Below are positions 11,338 through 21,845 of a DNA stretch of 64,000 bases, one piece after another; position 1 is the first letter of the stretch, and every line of letters begins with the position of its first letter. This stretch comes from Bombyx mori. Its lineage: Eukaryota > Arthropoda > Insecta > Lepidoptera > Bombycidae. The notes below the pieces were generated by a model that saw only the letters and a list, made by a program, of their open reading frames with translations, was not told the origin of the DNA and made no database searches. The position numbers and the translations under genes were made by a program. The DNA lies in assembly GCF_030269925.1 (NCBI RefSeq), contig NC_085107.1, positions 11,594,001-11,658,000 of the forward strand, read 5' to 3'.

Positions 11338-12460
11338 TGTATTAGTGTTTTACTAAAAACGTTTATCGAAATTGGGTCAAATATTTTCCACTAGACCGGA
11401 AGATGGTACGTTTGACGACAAAATGAGAGTACAGTAGCGTATCTGGTATAAATAAAGTCGGTAACGGTCACATATTTGTGTAAGCTGTTTAGGTTGTTAC
11501 CGTTTTTCGTTTAGCACTTGACGGCGACCTGACCGCTAAAAGTCCACTACTAGGTCACGCCCAGTTCTATTATTGCATATTATTTTCTATTTGAAAGACC
11601 TTTAAACGTTATTATACTTTACCCAGACTTTATCCAGACAAAATCTTAAGTTGTCACCCTCAATCATGGTCCTGAGCAAGTCGAGCCTTTACATGGGGCA
11701 TACAGAGTGTAATTTAGAGAACGAAGATAATTATTGGAACTGGCATTTTCCAGCACTATAGTACTGAAAGATGCTACTAATATTCTTTTATAATAAGATA
11801 AGGATAAAAATCTATTTTTGTGTATTATAATTATAAATAATAAGGAACAGATTGATATGAAAGTTTGTTAATCAATCACGCAAAAATGGCGGAAAAGATT
11901 TGAATGAAATTTCTCATAAAAATAGTGTATATATAATCTGGATTGATACTTTTTATAATTGTTAGCGAATGTAGGATTACACAAACAAACAAACTACGGG
12001 TAGTTTATCGATCAGAGAGCATAACTCTATATCTTAGGAAAATCCAAAATTCTTAATTCTTTCTGTATGAAACATTTAAATATATAATGTATAAAACCGC
12101 GGGGGATGAGCGTTTTCATGGGAATATGGATGGCGATTGCCACCTACCTTGGCGTTATATTGGGAATTACAAAAATATATATTTACGCTTAGCGCAGTAA
12201 ATGAACAATCTTTTCCATTCACGTTAGGGTACTAGTTTATTCTTAATATCTTGTATGTATTTCTGTGTATATATTTGTACAAAATTTTAATTAAGGTCAG
12301 AGAAAATCTTTTTCTATTGAAATTGAAATTATAGGTTGTTCTACTTATGGTCTCAGATATATATTAGAAAGTTCTTGACAAATGAACCGTCGAAGCGTTC
12401 AGTCTACTCGATTACTACAGTTTTTGTCGGTTTCTACCGAGAGACTGAGTTTATCGCCGG
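11338..12460. other. Upstream region of the CUB gene, no gene seen
   Basis: This should contain the minus-strand promoter and 5' UTR of the CUB gene. I could not pick a convincing TATA box or initiator. The rest is AT-rich with no recognisable exon. Confidence 0.4.
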
Positions 12461-12469
12461 ATCAATGAT

Positions 12470-13290
12470 TGAGGGATTACCGGGGGCTAAGCTAACCCTG
12501 GAGGAGTGGGATTTGCTAAAATTTGCTGCCCTAACACCTTCAAAGGAGACCTAACAACTTAAGAGCAGCTGCTTCACGAATGAATCTACAACCGGATCGG
12601 AATCGCGACCCGCTGAGAAGATCCGGCGAGAAACTCAGTGGACTGATGCATGGACTAAGTTGCACGGCTACCGGGGCCCCTAAGCCTGCTTCTAGTGCTA
12701 GAGCTGAAGGTGCCTAATCCAAGACTTATTGGATCTGATGGATCCGTAAGGACGTGTCTAGGACGGCTAACCTGCAAAAGCGGGATTGTAGGGTTTGGAG
12801 GGTGTCTGTGCGTGCTCAGGCCGCGTGAGCGAAAGTCATGACGGGTCTTATGCAAGTTTTGTCACCTTGTCACCTTGTCCCGAAGGGACATTTTACTCCA
12901 CTTACAGATAATGGGGGACTGATTTTATATGTGGGCGGAATGTCATGGATGCATCCAGGGTGGCTCCCAGATACTTGACTTTCCTGGCCCAGGGTATGGG
13001 TTGGCCGACGAGGGTGATTGGAAATGTGAGATTCCTCCTCCTAATGCCTAAGGAAATCCGTGTAAAGTTTCCCCTTATTAAATAGCACCGCTGTGCTTTT
13101 CGCTGGGTTGATGTCTATGTGCCATTTTCGGAACCATTGTCCGAGGGTTACGGCTGCGCTTTGGAGCTTACTCACGATTAGGGACTTGTTTCTACTCGAG
13201 TAGTAAACGGTCGAGTCATTTATCTCGGCTATAAAGCGGGCTAATGTAAGGCCATAATGCAATAGAGCCGCATACGACTGAACCGCACAT
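12470..13290 (-). mobile_element. Antisense, rearranged Jockey-type LINE fragment
   Basis: From 12585 to 12760 it matches the 3' end of the 21678-26611 LINE in reverse complement, including 'ttattggatctgatggatcc'. From about 12860 to 13255 it matches the reverse-transcriptase region, including 'ctgggttgatgtctatgtgc' and the segment just after the catalytic FADD. The piece between is deleted relative to the full-length copy. Frames are broken (the stretch at 13041-13262 is a remnant). Confidence 0.78.
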
Positions 13291-13299
13291 ACTTCTATG

Positions 13300-14955
13300 A
13301 TAACAATGCAAAATCAATGCTGGTCTTTTCCTCCCTTGGTCGCCACGTGATTTGGTAACCGTGTCTACTGTTCGTCGAGGTACCTGTTTAAGTACCGTTT
13401 GAAGTCAGTATCCGCAAGTTACTTGAGCCTTCCTCGAATACGTTTAGGCAGAGGTTGCATGTGTATGCTGGGAGGTCGTGATGCTGTCCACGTATTCTTC
13501 TCTATGATGCACAACATTTGAATTTGAATGATGTTCTTTTACTTTTGATGTGCGGTGTCATTCTAAATTATATTTTCTCATATACAAGTAAACACAATGT
13601 TTTCAAGTATTATTTACGTTTTAATTAATTGCTATAGCCGCTAGTCCACCCTTTCAGTGTGAGCGATTGCTACTAAAGTTTGACTCGTGCTGTTAAATAT
13701 TTATACTGTAAGATGAAAGTGTAGTTTTCTATCTGTATCCCACGAGTGAAGGTATTTTTTTAGACCTAGGCCTTGAAGTTGGTATTTAATAAATTATTTA
13801 TTGGCTTTAATTTAATACTGTTTAATATTTCAAGTTATTTTTCAGTTCCGGTGCTGAAGCTTTCTTAATTTCAATATCCAGATCCAAACGATTAACATAT
13901 TCGTACATGATGTAATTAATATATTTATTGGCTATTATTATACTTTAATATTTTCACTTGAATATTAGGTAAATGTTACTGTGTGGAACACTGTGTAACT
14001 ATAATTAAATTCTCATGGCTCCTTCTTTAAGCCAACCTCATTGTGGGTTCTATTCCATGAAATTCAAGCAAAGCGAAAAAACTTTGGACTGTTATTGTAA
14101 GAAAGGCCTAACATAGCACCGATTTAGGCCACCGTAAATATCAAATGCACCATTTTCTTTACTGTGATCGGTGGATGTTGAAAAGGCTATAAAGGTGCTC
14201 ACTTTTATGTGCTTGTATAAAATTAAAATTATCAATTATAGGGATATAAGAATACACTAATTTCATAAACGTGACTAAATTTAATTTGTTCTTAAATTGT
14301 GTAACTTCAATAACATAAGTTGCAATATTAGGTTTATGCATTTGATATAGAACAACGCTCTAATTTGCTACAACCAATTTTTTGATAAGATTGAAATGAA
14401 ATGAATAATAAAATATGATGGCAAGATGACCTGGTATATAAAATCAAACAAATATTGGTTATAATCTTCAAGAACAACAAAATATCACGTATTGGAATAT
14501 GTAGCAAATTAGTTTGATGCTTCGTATATATTCGGAATATTGATTTTAAAAAAAAAAAACAATTGGGTACGGAATTTGAAACTGATTCAATACTTTTCTT
14601 TGAAACTGTAACGAATTTGCTTATTATTTATATATCCTCATGGGATTTTAATTGTATGTCATGCTACTTTCGAAAGTAGGTATTTTTAATACGCACAGTT
14701 TCAAGGAAGAAGGTGAATTTTTTCTCAGGATACTAGAACGAGGGAATGGAAAATTAAATATTATTAACATCAAGTGGCCATTAAATTAAACAAGGTTAGT
14801 AATATAAAAATCACACTTCTGAGAACATTTACGAACTAAACACTGAAAACACATTAAGACCATAATTTTCCGTGAACATAAATTATAATTACATTTGTTT
14901 TTTTTACATATAAAAGCAATTTAAAACATGTCATTGGTAATAAATTATTTTGTGA
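13300..14955. other. AT-rich gap, possible further LINE debris at the left edge
   Basis: About 13310-13510 is richer in GC (ccacgtgatttggtaaccg and following) and could be further transposon debris, but I could not assign it. To the right nothing convincing was seen. The small frame at 14159-14341 is discussed under rejected items. Confidence 0.4.
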
Positions 14956-14969
14956 CTTAGTCAACGTAC

Positions 14970-15256
14970 TTATCTAGGTTATTAAGTAAATTATACGCCT
15001 TAAAATTCAAAATGATATAAAAACATAACTTAAATAACAGAAAACAATCAAGTGGCATAAGGATTAAGCAAGAACAAAGAAACAAAGGTATGACCGTGTT
15101 TACAAAAGTTCCACTTAAATCTAAAGTTATGTCTCTGTTACTAACAAATACAACATAGTAAGTACATAATATTATGGCAACTGCAGACAGGTTGATGGCA
15201 ATACGTTTGCTTCTATAGCACAAAGGGCGTAGGTACAATTTTATAACTAAATTCAT
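14970..15256 (-). CDS. Possible exon of a multi-pass membrane protein, unrecognised
   Basis: An ATG at 15256 with a good context (acacaATG) opens 95 codons to a possible GTACGT donor at 14969. The peptide has a hydrophobic segment (INLSAVAIILCTYYVVFV, residues about 21-38) and a longer one (VIPLFLCSCLILMPLDCFLL, about 55-74) before a polar end with LLNNLD. The layout recalls the middle of insect gustatory-type receptors, but I see no defining motif and no partner exon, so this is weak. Such hydrophobic frames also arise by chance in AT-rich DNA. Confidence 0.22.
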
Positions 15257-17840
15257 TGTGTCATCGTGTTATTAAATATAATATAGTGTAAATTTAAGTT
15301 ATATGTTGATGTGCGCCTAGTTTAAATCTTACATAATTCAAGAGGCACTGGATTAAAATGCTATTTTACAATATTAAATATATCAAGGCAATAAAGAAGG
15401 CACAATTTATATGAGTAATACAAGTTAAGGCACCTGTTTTGTAAATTTAATTATTTTAATGGCATCATGGTTTCATATAAAAAAACGAACGTTCCCAAAA
15501 GAAAGGTTCGTATTTAATAAACATCAAACCCAGATACGACTAGAAAATATTAATATGACACTATTTATCATTATGTAATTAATTAATTAATTTCTTATAA
15601 TTCCATATTGTCATGACGATAACATGTCTATTTAAAACAGCTTTAAAAAGCGTACCTTGATTCATAAAGTGTAAATTGTATGGGGAGCGGTTATTGATGA
15701 AAAACCTTTTTAATAAATAGAACGTTATGAACCAATATTACCTACGAGTGTGGTTGTACTGTTCCTTACAATTTTTTCTCAAGCATCATATCTAAATTGT
15801 GTTATTAGACGAATAAAAAGTAGCAATAGAACAGTCCAAATATCCCCAATTACATTACAATACAACATTCATTCAACTTCATTTCATAATTTTTAATGCA
15901 CCTGAGTTTTTTTCGTTTCTAAACTTTTCATTTCGTGTTCATCTGTTGGTTTAGCAGCCATTACATTAAAATATAATTTCTAAATAAATGAATATTTCAA
16001 TTAATAACAGGACAAAACTATTATTTCAAGATACAGAATGAAACCAGTAACGTAATTTAAAAAAAAAAAGAAAAAATTACGAGACCATGACTTTTATTTT
16101 ACACATCACGGATAACGCTTAATCTTTCGCTTGAATTAATTGACATATAACTAGGTAATTTAATTCATTTCTAAATTTTGATTTATTTTAAAATTGTATT
16201 TTACATTACTTTATATAATAATGAAGTACAGAGTTGCATTTTCTTCGGTGCTTGCTAGTCGTAGATATAATTGATACTACTTTTACGTTTTAAAATCGTG
16301 TTTTCTATTTTCATTATAATAGTATTTTTAACTTTCCGAATACTTTACAATTTTCGTAGTCACGGACGACCAAGTTGTTATTTGTCGACGTTTGATTTTA
16401 ATGCTGATATAGTAAATAATGACAATAAAAATGCGTTATTAAACTGTAAAACTAATATTAATTATGAAATACACGATCTTTTCTTGTAATACCAACTGGA
16501 GCGCTGTATTATGATTATAATATTAACCTAGTCTCAAAAATTCACTAAACCCACGGCGTGTTATAATTGTTATAATAGTAAAAGAAGAACATTGTATAAG
16601 TAACTGTAAAAAATAAATGGTTTTGGCTTTTATGAAGGTACTAATGTATGGTTTTACAAAGGTACACAGTAGTAATTTCCGAAGAACATGTTCGTAATTT
16701 TACAAAGATATCACCAGTCTGCATTTTTTTGTCTCCTTATTCTGAAACATTCGTTTTCAAGATTCGAGTTCGTGGTTATATAGTATTAAGATAATTAAAA
16801 AAAAAAGATTTTTAAGTATACACGTTTTTACGAATTTTTTATTTATTTATAGATTTTCAAACATGTCTGTGTATTTCTGTTTTTTAAGTTTAGTGCTTAT
16901 AAACTTTGCTTTGATAATTCTGCATTTAACATTTGCATTTCATCTAGATGTTTTTTCCATGAAATTTGTCGTTAGAATTTTGCAAGGAACCGTCAATTAA
17001 TTTTCATTATTATTTTTCCTATAAGTTTATGTTACTTTCTCAGAAGCAGTCAGTTTTATTCAGCTATGCTTCGTTCACTAGTAGTCTTAATTTAGGTTCT
17101 TAGTAAACTCTCGTAAATATGATACTTGAGCGTAAATGCGAAAGTAAAAGCAAATGCGCAGGAACTTATAAACATATTTACTGTTTTAGTTATATTTTGT
17201 TTATAATAAAAAAAGGAACAGGAGTTGATATACAACTCTTTTCTTCGATTTTCATGAGTCGTTGTAATAATAAAAAATACTTTTGCAGTTTAATATCGCG
17301 TTATTTACTGTCGATATATTGGTATAGTATCTCCAAAGTTTCGAAAACTCCACAGTTTTAGTGGTCACAGAAGATAGATTGATTAATAGGTAATAGTCTT
17401 AGTAGTAGTTTTAAAGGTAGCTTTAATGAATATGTAGGTTACATATATTTTGGAGATATTTTAAAAGGAAACAGCAGTGGAAAAAATAACAAAACACACC
17501 AAAGGGAAAAAAGCCATATTTTGATCTACGATATTCGAGTGGATTTTGATTTCATGAATACATCTCATTTTTATTTTCCTGGAGAGCTTCGTGGCAGACT
17601 AGTGATACTTTATCTATGTAACCTATTGACATTAATGGCTAATAGCGATGGCAAGCAAAAAGTGTAATTTTAAACTTGAATCCATTTTTATTATTAAAGC
17701 CATGTAAGTTTTCAATGTCGTTTATATAAACGGTATTGGAATAATTTCAGAAAATGATGACAGATGCTTGTACTAGCGAACAGCAGTACGGTTACGGTAG
17801 TATCAAATCAGATTTGATTTTTTTTAAACGTGACACGCGT
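15257..17840. other. AT-rich gap without recognisable gene
   Basis: Only short frames without family resemblance occur (for example 16271-16489 and 17119-17361). A splice-acceptor-like 'taatttcag' at about 17745-17753 precedes a small frame that runs into the LINE at 17846. I do not call an exon there. Confidence 0.4.
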
Positions 17841-17845
17841 TTTCT

Positions 17846-18448
17846 ATGTTTTCGGCGCGTGGAAGCTTGGGATTTAGGACGTTGGCGTGTGACATTCGCC
17901 GGGAACGATGTTTTACAGCCTATACAGCGAAGTGTAAGGGAGCTCAAGTTATTTCAATAGCCAAATTATGTTATCACAATCGTTATGATACAAACCCTTT
18001 CAAATTGTTAATAGAGTTATCAGCTACTTTGAAAAGACTCTACGAGGTAACTGTGATAGTTTTAAGAATAAATTATAATAAATCTTTAAATGTGAGCATG
18101 CTTAATAACAATGTAAAATTAGTATGTAATAACTTTCCAAATTGTTATTTTATAGATTACTTTGGTTCTAGTTATAATAAAAATAAGTATATAATATGCC
18201 AAAAAATAAACTACATTATAGATAGTATAGATTATGATACGAAATACTTGTCATTGAAAAACAATAAAAATAGTACGTTACACACAATTGAAATAAAAAA
18301 TGATACTTTAGGTAATTTAACTAAAAATAATTCAAGATATACTCAAAGAACTATACTGGACTACTTTAAAAAAATAAATATACAAACCCCTAATTGTACG
18401 AGTATACAAGCATTACCAACAAATAATAATTTATTTTTTCGTAAATAA
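17846..18448 (+). CDS. LINE ORF1 C-terminal part (truncated)
   Basis: Two hundred codons run from an ATG at 17846 to TAA at 18446-18448. From about residue 36 the peptide is coherent (PFKLLIELSATLKRLYEVTV, then NNFPNCYFIDYF), and rich in Asn and Lys like ORF2. This resembles the C-terminal half of an SGNH/esterase-like domain found in ORF1 of CR1-type LINEs, but the catalytic N-terminal motifs are absent, which fits 5' truncation. The first 35 residues may be flanking sequence in frame by chance. The function is unproven. Confidence 0.45.
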   Translation: MFSARGSLGFRTLACDIRRERCFTAYTAKCKGAQVISIAKLCYHNRYDTNPFKLLIELSATLKRLYEVTVIVLRINYNKSLNVSMLNNNVKLVCNNFPNCYFIDYFGSSYNKNKYIICQKINYIIDSIDYDTKYLSLKNNKNSTLHTIEIKNDTLGNLTKNNSRYTQRTILDYFKKINIQTPNCTSIQALPTNNNLFFRK

Positions 18449-21341
18449 TAAAGAACGTAATATAGATTGTAAACTAACACTATTGCATCAAAACATAGCT
18501 GGGATATTAGGAAAAATAGATTTACTTAAAATTACTTTAGATGAGCTTTATAGTCAGAATACTGATATAGATATACTATGCTTCAGCGAAACATTCCTCA
18601 AAGTAGGGGAAGAATCTAAACTGGTATTAAGAGGATATAATATAGCTAACTTTTATTCAAGGAGTAAACAAAGAAGGGGTGGAGTAGCAATACTATGTAA
18701 AGATTACATAAGCTCTAAACCTATCTTGTGGTTAAGAGACTTAGCATTAGAGTTTTCCTTTGAATGCTGTGGTATAGAGATTCCGGAATACAAATGTATA
18801 ATTATATGCATCTATAGAACACCAAATTCAAGAGTACAAATATTTTTAGATAAAATCGAAATTGTATTAAGCACAATTCGTAATAAAACAAATAAGAAAA
18901 TTATTGTCTGTGGTGATTTTAATATAAATTTATTAAAAAGCTCCAATGTATTAAATGAATATAAAAGAATAACACAAAATCACAGATTTAATATTCACAT
19001 TAACGAACCTACCCGACAAAATGCGTGCTTAGATCAAATAATAAGCAATGTTAGTGAAGCAGAAGGCAAAATACATTCCCTGGGATTATCAGACCATGAA
19101 ACTGGACAAACAGTCTGTATTCCTGTGAAATATGTAAAAAAACCACAAAAGATATATTACATTAGAAAACGGGACTTTGATGAATATAATATTAATAAAT
19201 TTATAGAATACGTAGCTTCCTTGTCCTGGACAGAGGAATGTGAGATGACTGATTTAAATGCAGCATTTAATTCATTTCATGATCATATTGTTCTACTCTA
19301 TAACTTATGCTTTCCTTTCAGAAAAATTAAAATTGATAACAATAAAAGCCAAAAAACGCTATGGATTACTACAGGTATAAAAAAATCATGCGTAAGTAAA
19401 AGGAAACTCAGATATTCATATATAAAGAATAAAACTACTAGTTCAAAAATTAAATATAAAAAATACAATAAAATATTAAAATCATGCATAATTACAGCTC
19501 AAAAAATTAGAAACGAACATCATATAAATAAATCTAGTAATATATGTCGGACATCGTGGAATATTATAAAGCAAAATGACAACAAAATTAATTCAAATAA
19601 CAAAAGCAATATTAAACAAATTTTACATAATGGCAGAGTAATCACTGACACTACAGAGATAGCTAGCATATTTAACAATTATTACATTGAAATAACAAAT
19701 GATGAAAACAAAAACTATAATAATATACAAGCAATAAATACACAAAACATAAATATATCTAGCTCAAGTATATTTTTAATGCCAGCTACATGTGAGGAAA
19801 TTTATAAAACAATTCATTCTCTCAATAATACTAACTCAACAGGTTATGATGAACTGCCCACCTTTATACTAAAACAATGTGCAATAGCCATTACACCTGT
19901 ACTCTGTCATATTATCAATCTTTCATTAACTGAAGGTACATTTCCTGATAAATTGAAAATCTCAATAGTGAAACCTATATACAAAAAAGGACATAAGGAA
20001 TGCATCAATAACTACCGACCGATTACTTTAATACCTATACTTGCAAAAATATTCGAAAAAATCATGCATTCTAGACTCACAACTTTTCTTAATAAATCTG
20101 AAGTTATAAAATCTGAACAACACGGTTTTCAAAAAGGCAAATCTACTACACTAGCAGCTTTTAAACTCATTAGTAAAATTACTGAAAATGTAGACAGAAA
20201 AATACCCACGGTTGGAGTTTTCTTTGACATGACCAAAGCCTTTGACTTTGTTGACCATAACATTCTTCTACGGAAGTGTAATAATTATGGCATTAGAGGG
20301 ATAGCTGAAAAATGGCTTAGTAGTTATCTAAGCAACAGACAACAATATGTTGAAATTAGGGATATTGATAATAACAATGAAGAAGTGGCTTTTAAATCTT
20401 CATTAGCGTATAATAAAGTAGGTGTCCCACAAGGGAGCATTTTAGGACCGCTACTCTTTATCATTTATATAAATGATCTCCCAGAACACATACATTACCC
20501 ATGCAGCTTATTTGCTGATGATATAGCCGTTGTAATCACCAAAGATGCCACACTAGATTTAAATGATGAGATAAATGCTACTGTTAGTAAGGTCATAGAT
20601 TGGATGAATAAGAATAACTTAAAAGCTAATTTAGACAAAACGAGATATATACAATTCTATAATAGACACAAATTTATTAATAACTTAAATATAACTTATA
20701 ATAATAACACACTAAATGAATGTAATAGCATAACATTTTTAGGATTAAATGTGGATAATCAATGTAGCTGGAATCTTCACATAGATATTACTTGTAGTAA
20801 AATTAATCGATTCTCATATGCACTTTGGCGACTTACAAAAATATGTAATTTAAAAACTGCATTACAGGCCTATCATGGATATGTCGCCTCAAATATCAGA
20901 TACTGTATACCCCTCTGGGGAAATTCTAGTCACATAAATAGAGTGTTCATTGCACAAAAGCAATGTGTTCGTGCCATGTGCAATATTCATCCTCTGACTT
21001 CTTGTAAACCATTCTTCCAAAAACATAATATTTTAACTGTACCATCCATATATATACAAGAATGTTGTTTGTTTGTTAAAAAGCACCCACAATTATATAA
21101 ATCGTGTGGCGAGTACTGTCAATTTAATACAAGATACCCTACTAAACTAATGTTACCAAGTATAAATACTCGTTACTACCATACAAACTGTTATCCTATG
21201 ACTATCAGAATATTTAATAAGATACCAAACAGCATAAGAGATCTTCCACTAACTCAATTTAAAAGAAAATTATATTTATGGCTGATAGATAAGGCTTATT
21301 ATAGTGTGCAAGAATTTTTAAATGATAAGTGTTGTACATAA
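18378..21341 (+). CDS. LINE ORF2: AP endonuclease plus reverse transcriptase
   Basis: The frame is open from 18378 to the stop at 21339-21341. The first 71 bases overlap ORF1 in another frame. In order: LTLLHQNIAGILGK at the endonuclease start, LCFSETFL (catalytic Glu), VCGDFNINLL, LGLSDHETG (Ser-Asp-His), then reverse-transcriptase motifs NNYRPITLIP, FFDMTKAFDFVDH, VGVPQGSILGPLLF and the catalytic FADD at 20511-20522. A C-terminal thumb/connection region follows. Endonuclease nicks target DNA and the reverse transcriptase copies the RNA there. No ATG exists near the start, so translation needs a frameshift, reinitiation or a non-AUG start, or the start has been lost. No stop interrupts about 950 codons. 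Confidence 0.9.
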   Translation: MYKPLIVRVYKHYQQIIIYFFVNNKERNIDCKLTLLHQNIAGILGKIDLLKITLDELYSQNTDIDILCFSETFLKVGEESKLVLRGYNIANFYSRSKQRRGGVAILCKDYISSKPILWLRDLALEFSFECCGIEIPEYKCIIICIYRTPNSRVQIFLDKIEIVLSTIRNKTNKKIIVCGDFNINLLKSSNVLNEYKRITQNHRFNIHINEPTRQNACLDQIISNVSEAEGKIHSLGLSDHETGQTVCIPVKYVKKPQKIYYIRKRDFDEYNINKFIEYVASLSWTEECEMTDLNAAFNSFHDHIVLLYNLCFPFRKIKIDNNKSQKTLWITTGIKKSCVSKRKLRYSYIKNKTTSSKIKYKKYNKILKSCIITAQKIRNEHHINKSSNICRTSWNIIKQNDNKINSNNKSNIKQILHNGRVITDTTEIASIFNNYYIEITNDENKNYNNIQAINTQNINISSSSIFLMPATCEEIYKTIHSLNNTNSTGYDELPTFILKQCAIAITPVLCHIINLSLTEGTFPDKLKISIVKPIYKKGHKECINNYRPITLIPILAKIFEKIMHSRLTTFLNKSEVIKSEQHGFQKGKSTTLAAFKLISKITENVDRKIPTVGVFFDMTKAFDFVDHNILLRKCNNYGIRGIAEKWLSSYLSNRQQYVEIRDIDNNNEEVAFKSSLAYNKVGVPQGSILGPLLFIIYINDLPEHIHYPCSLFADDIAVVITKDATLDLNDEINATVSKVIDWMNKNNLKANLDKTRYIQFYNRHKFINNLNITYNNNTLNECNSITFLGLNVDNQCSWNLHIDITCSKINRFSYALWRLTKICNLKTALQAYHGYVASNIRYCIPLWGNSSHINRVFIAQKQCVRAMCNIHPLTSCKPFFQKHNILTVPSIYIQECCLFVKKHPQLYKSCGEYCQFNTRYPTKLMLPSINTRYYHTNCYPMTIRIFNKIPNSIRDLPLTQFKRKLYLWLIDKAYYSVQEFLNDKCCT

Positions 21342-21665
21342 TAAAATATTAGAATAAGAAGTGATAGAATGTAAAAATAGATAGATTTAGTAAATTTTGT
21401 GTTATAATTAATATAAAAATAAATTAAATTTTCGCATGCCTAAACAGGCGAAATATATGAAGCTATGTCCTATATCTTATAAACTATATTTCTGGCGAAT
21501 AAAGATTTTCTTTCTTTCTTTCTTTCTTAATTAAAGCTGATCCTTTTTAGGTTTAGTAAATCAATGGGGCAAGTTGATGAACAAAATATTACGTGAAATA
21601 GCTAAGGCTGTTTTGTCATGCATCCTTACTCCAGAATACTTTCGTTAAAAAAACGCCTACTTGGC

Positions 21666-21677
21666 AAATGGTCAGGC
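21666..21677. repeat. Target-site duplication, left copy (Jockey LINE)
   Basis: AAATGGTCAGGC here is repeated at 26612-26623 directly after the poly-A tail. The leading As of the right copy cannot be separated from the tail. The duplication defines the LINE as 21678-26611. Confidence 0.85.
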
Positions 21678-21845
21678 TTTTTTTTGTTATTTCCGTTTTG
21701 TTGTGTTTTTTTCTTTATCCTGTAGTAATCGTGCCGCATCGCCACCTGTGTTCAATAGAACCGCTCAGGTCCGAGAAGTTGGGGCCTCGCCGCAAGGCGA
21801 GTGTTTTCAAGACCCGGGGCCGCCCCACCTGGGCACTCAGCGATC

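Larger units (their letters stand above)
17846..21529 (+). mobile_element. CR1-group non-LTR retrotransposon, 5'-truncated
   Basis: A partial ORF1 is followed by a long ORF2 with endonuclease and reverse transcriptase. After ORF2 comes an AT-rich 3' UTR ending in AATAAAGATTTTC and a CTTT-type microsatellite tail at about 21508-21529 instead of poly-A. Such tails are typical of CR1-like and related clades. The exact clade (CR1, Daphne or another member of the Jockey/CR1 group) cannot be settled by eye. No target duplication was found. The 5' border is approximate. Confidence 0.82.

Noticed and set aside
14159..14341. A minus-strand frame with TYVIEVTQF, fitting the TYhhhhhQF spacing of gustatory receptor C-termini
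   Set aside because: The residues before it (LYQMHKPNIA) are not a membrane helix, 40 further residues follow, and no exon chain links it convincingly to the hydrophobic frame at 14970-15256. Probably chance.
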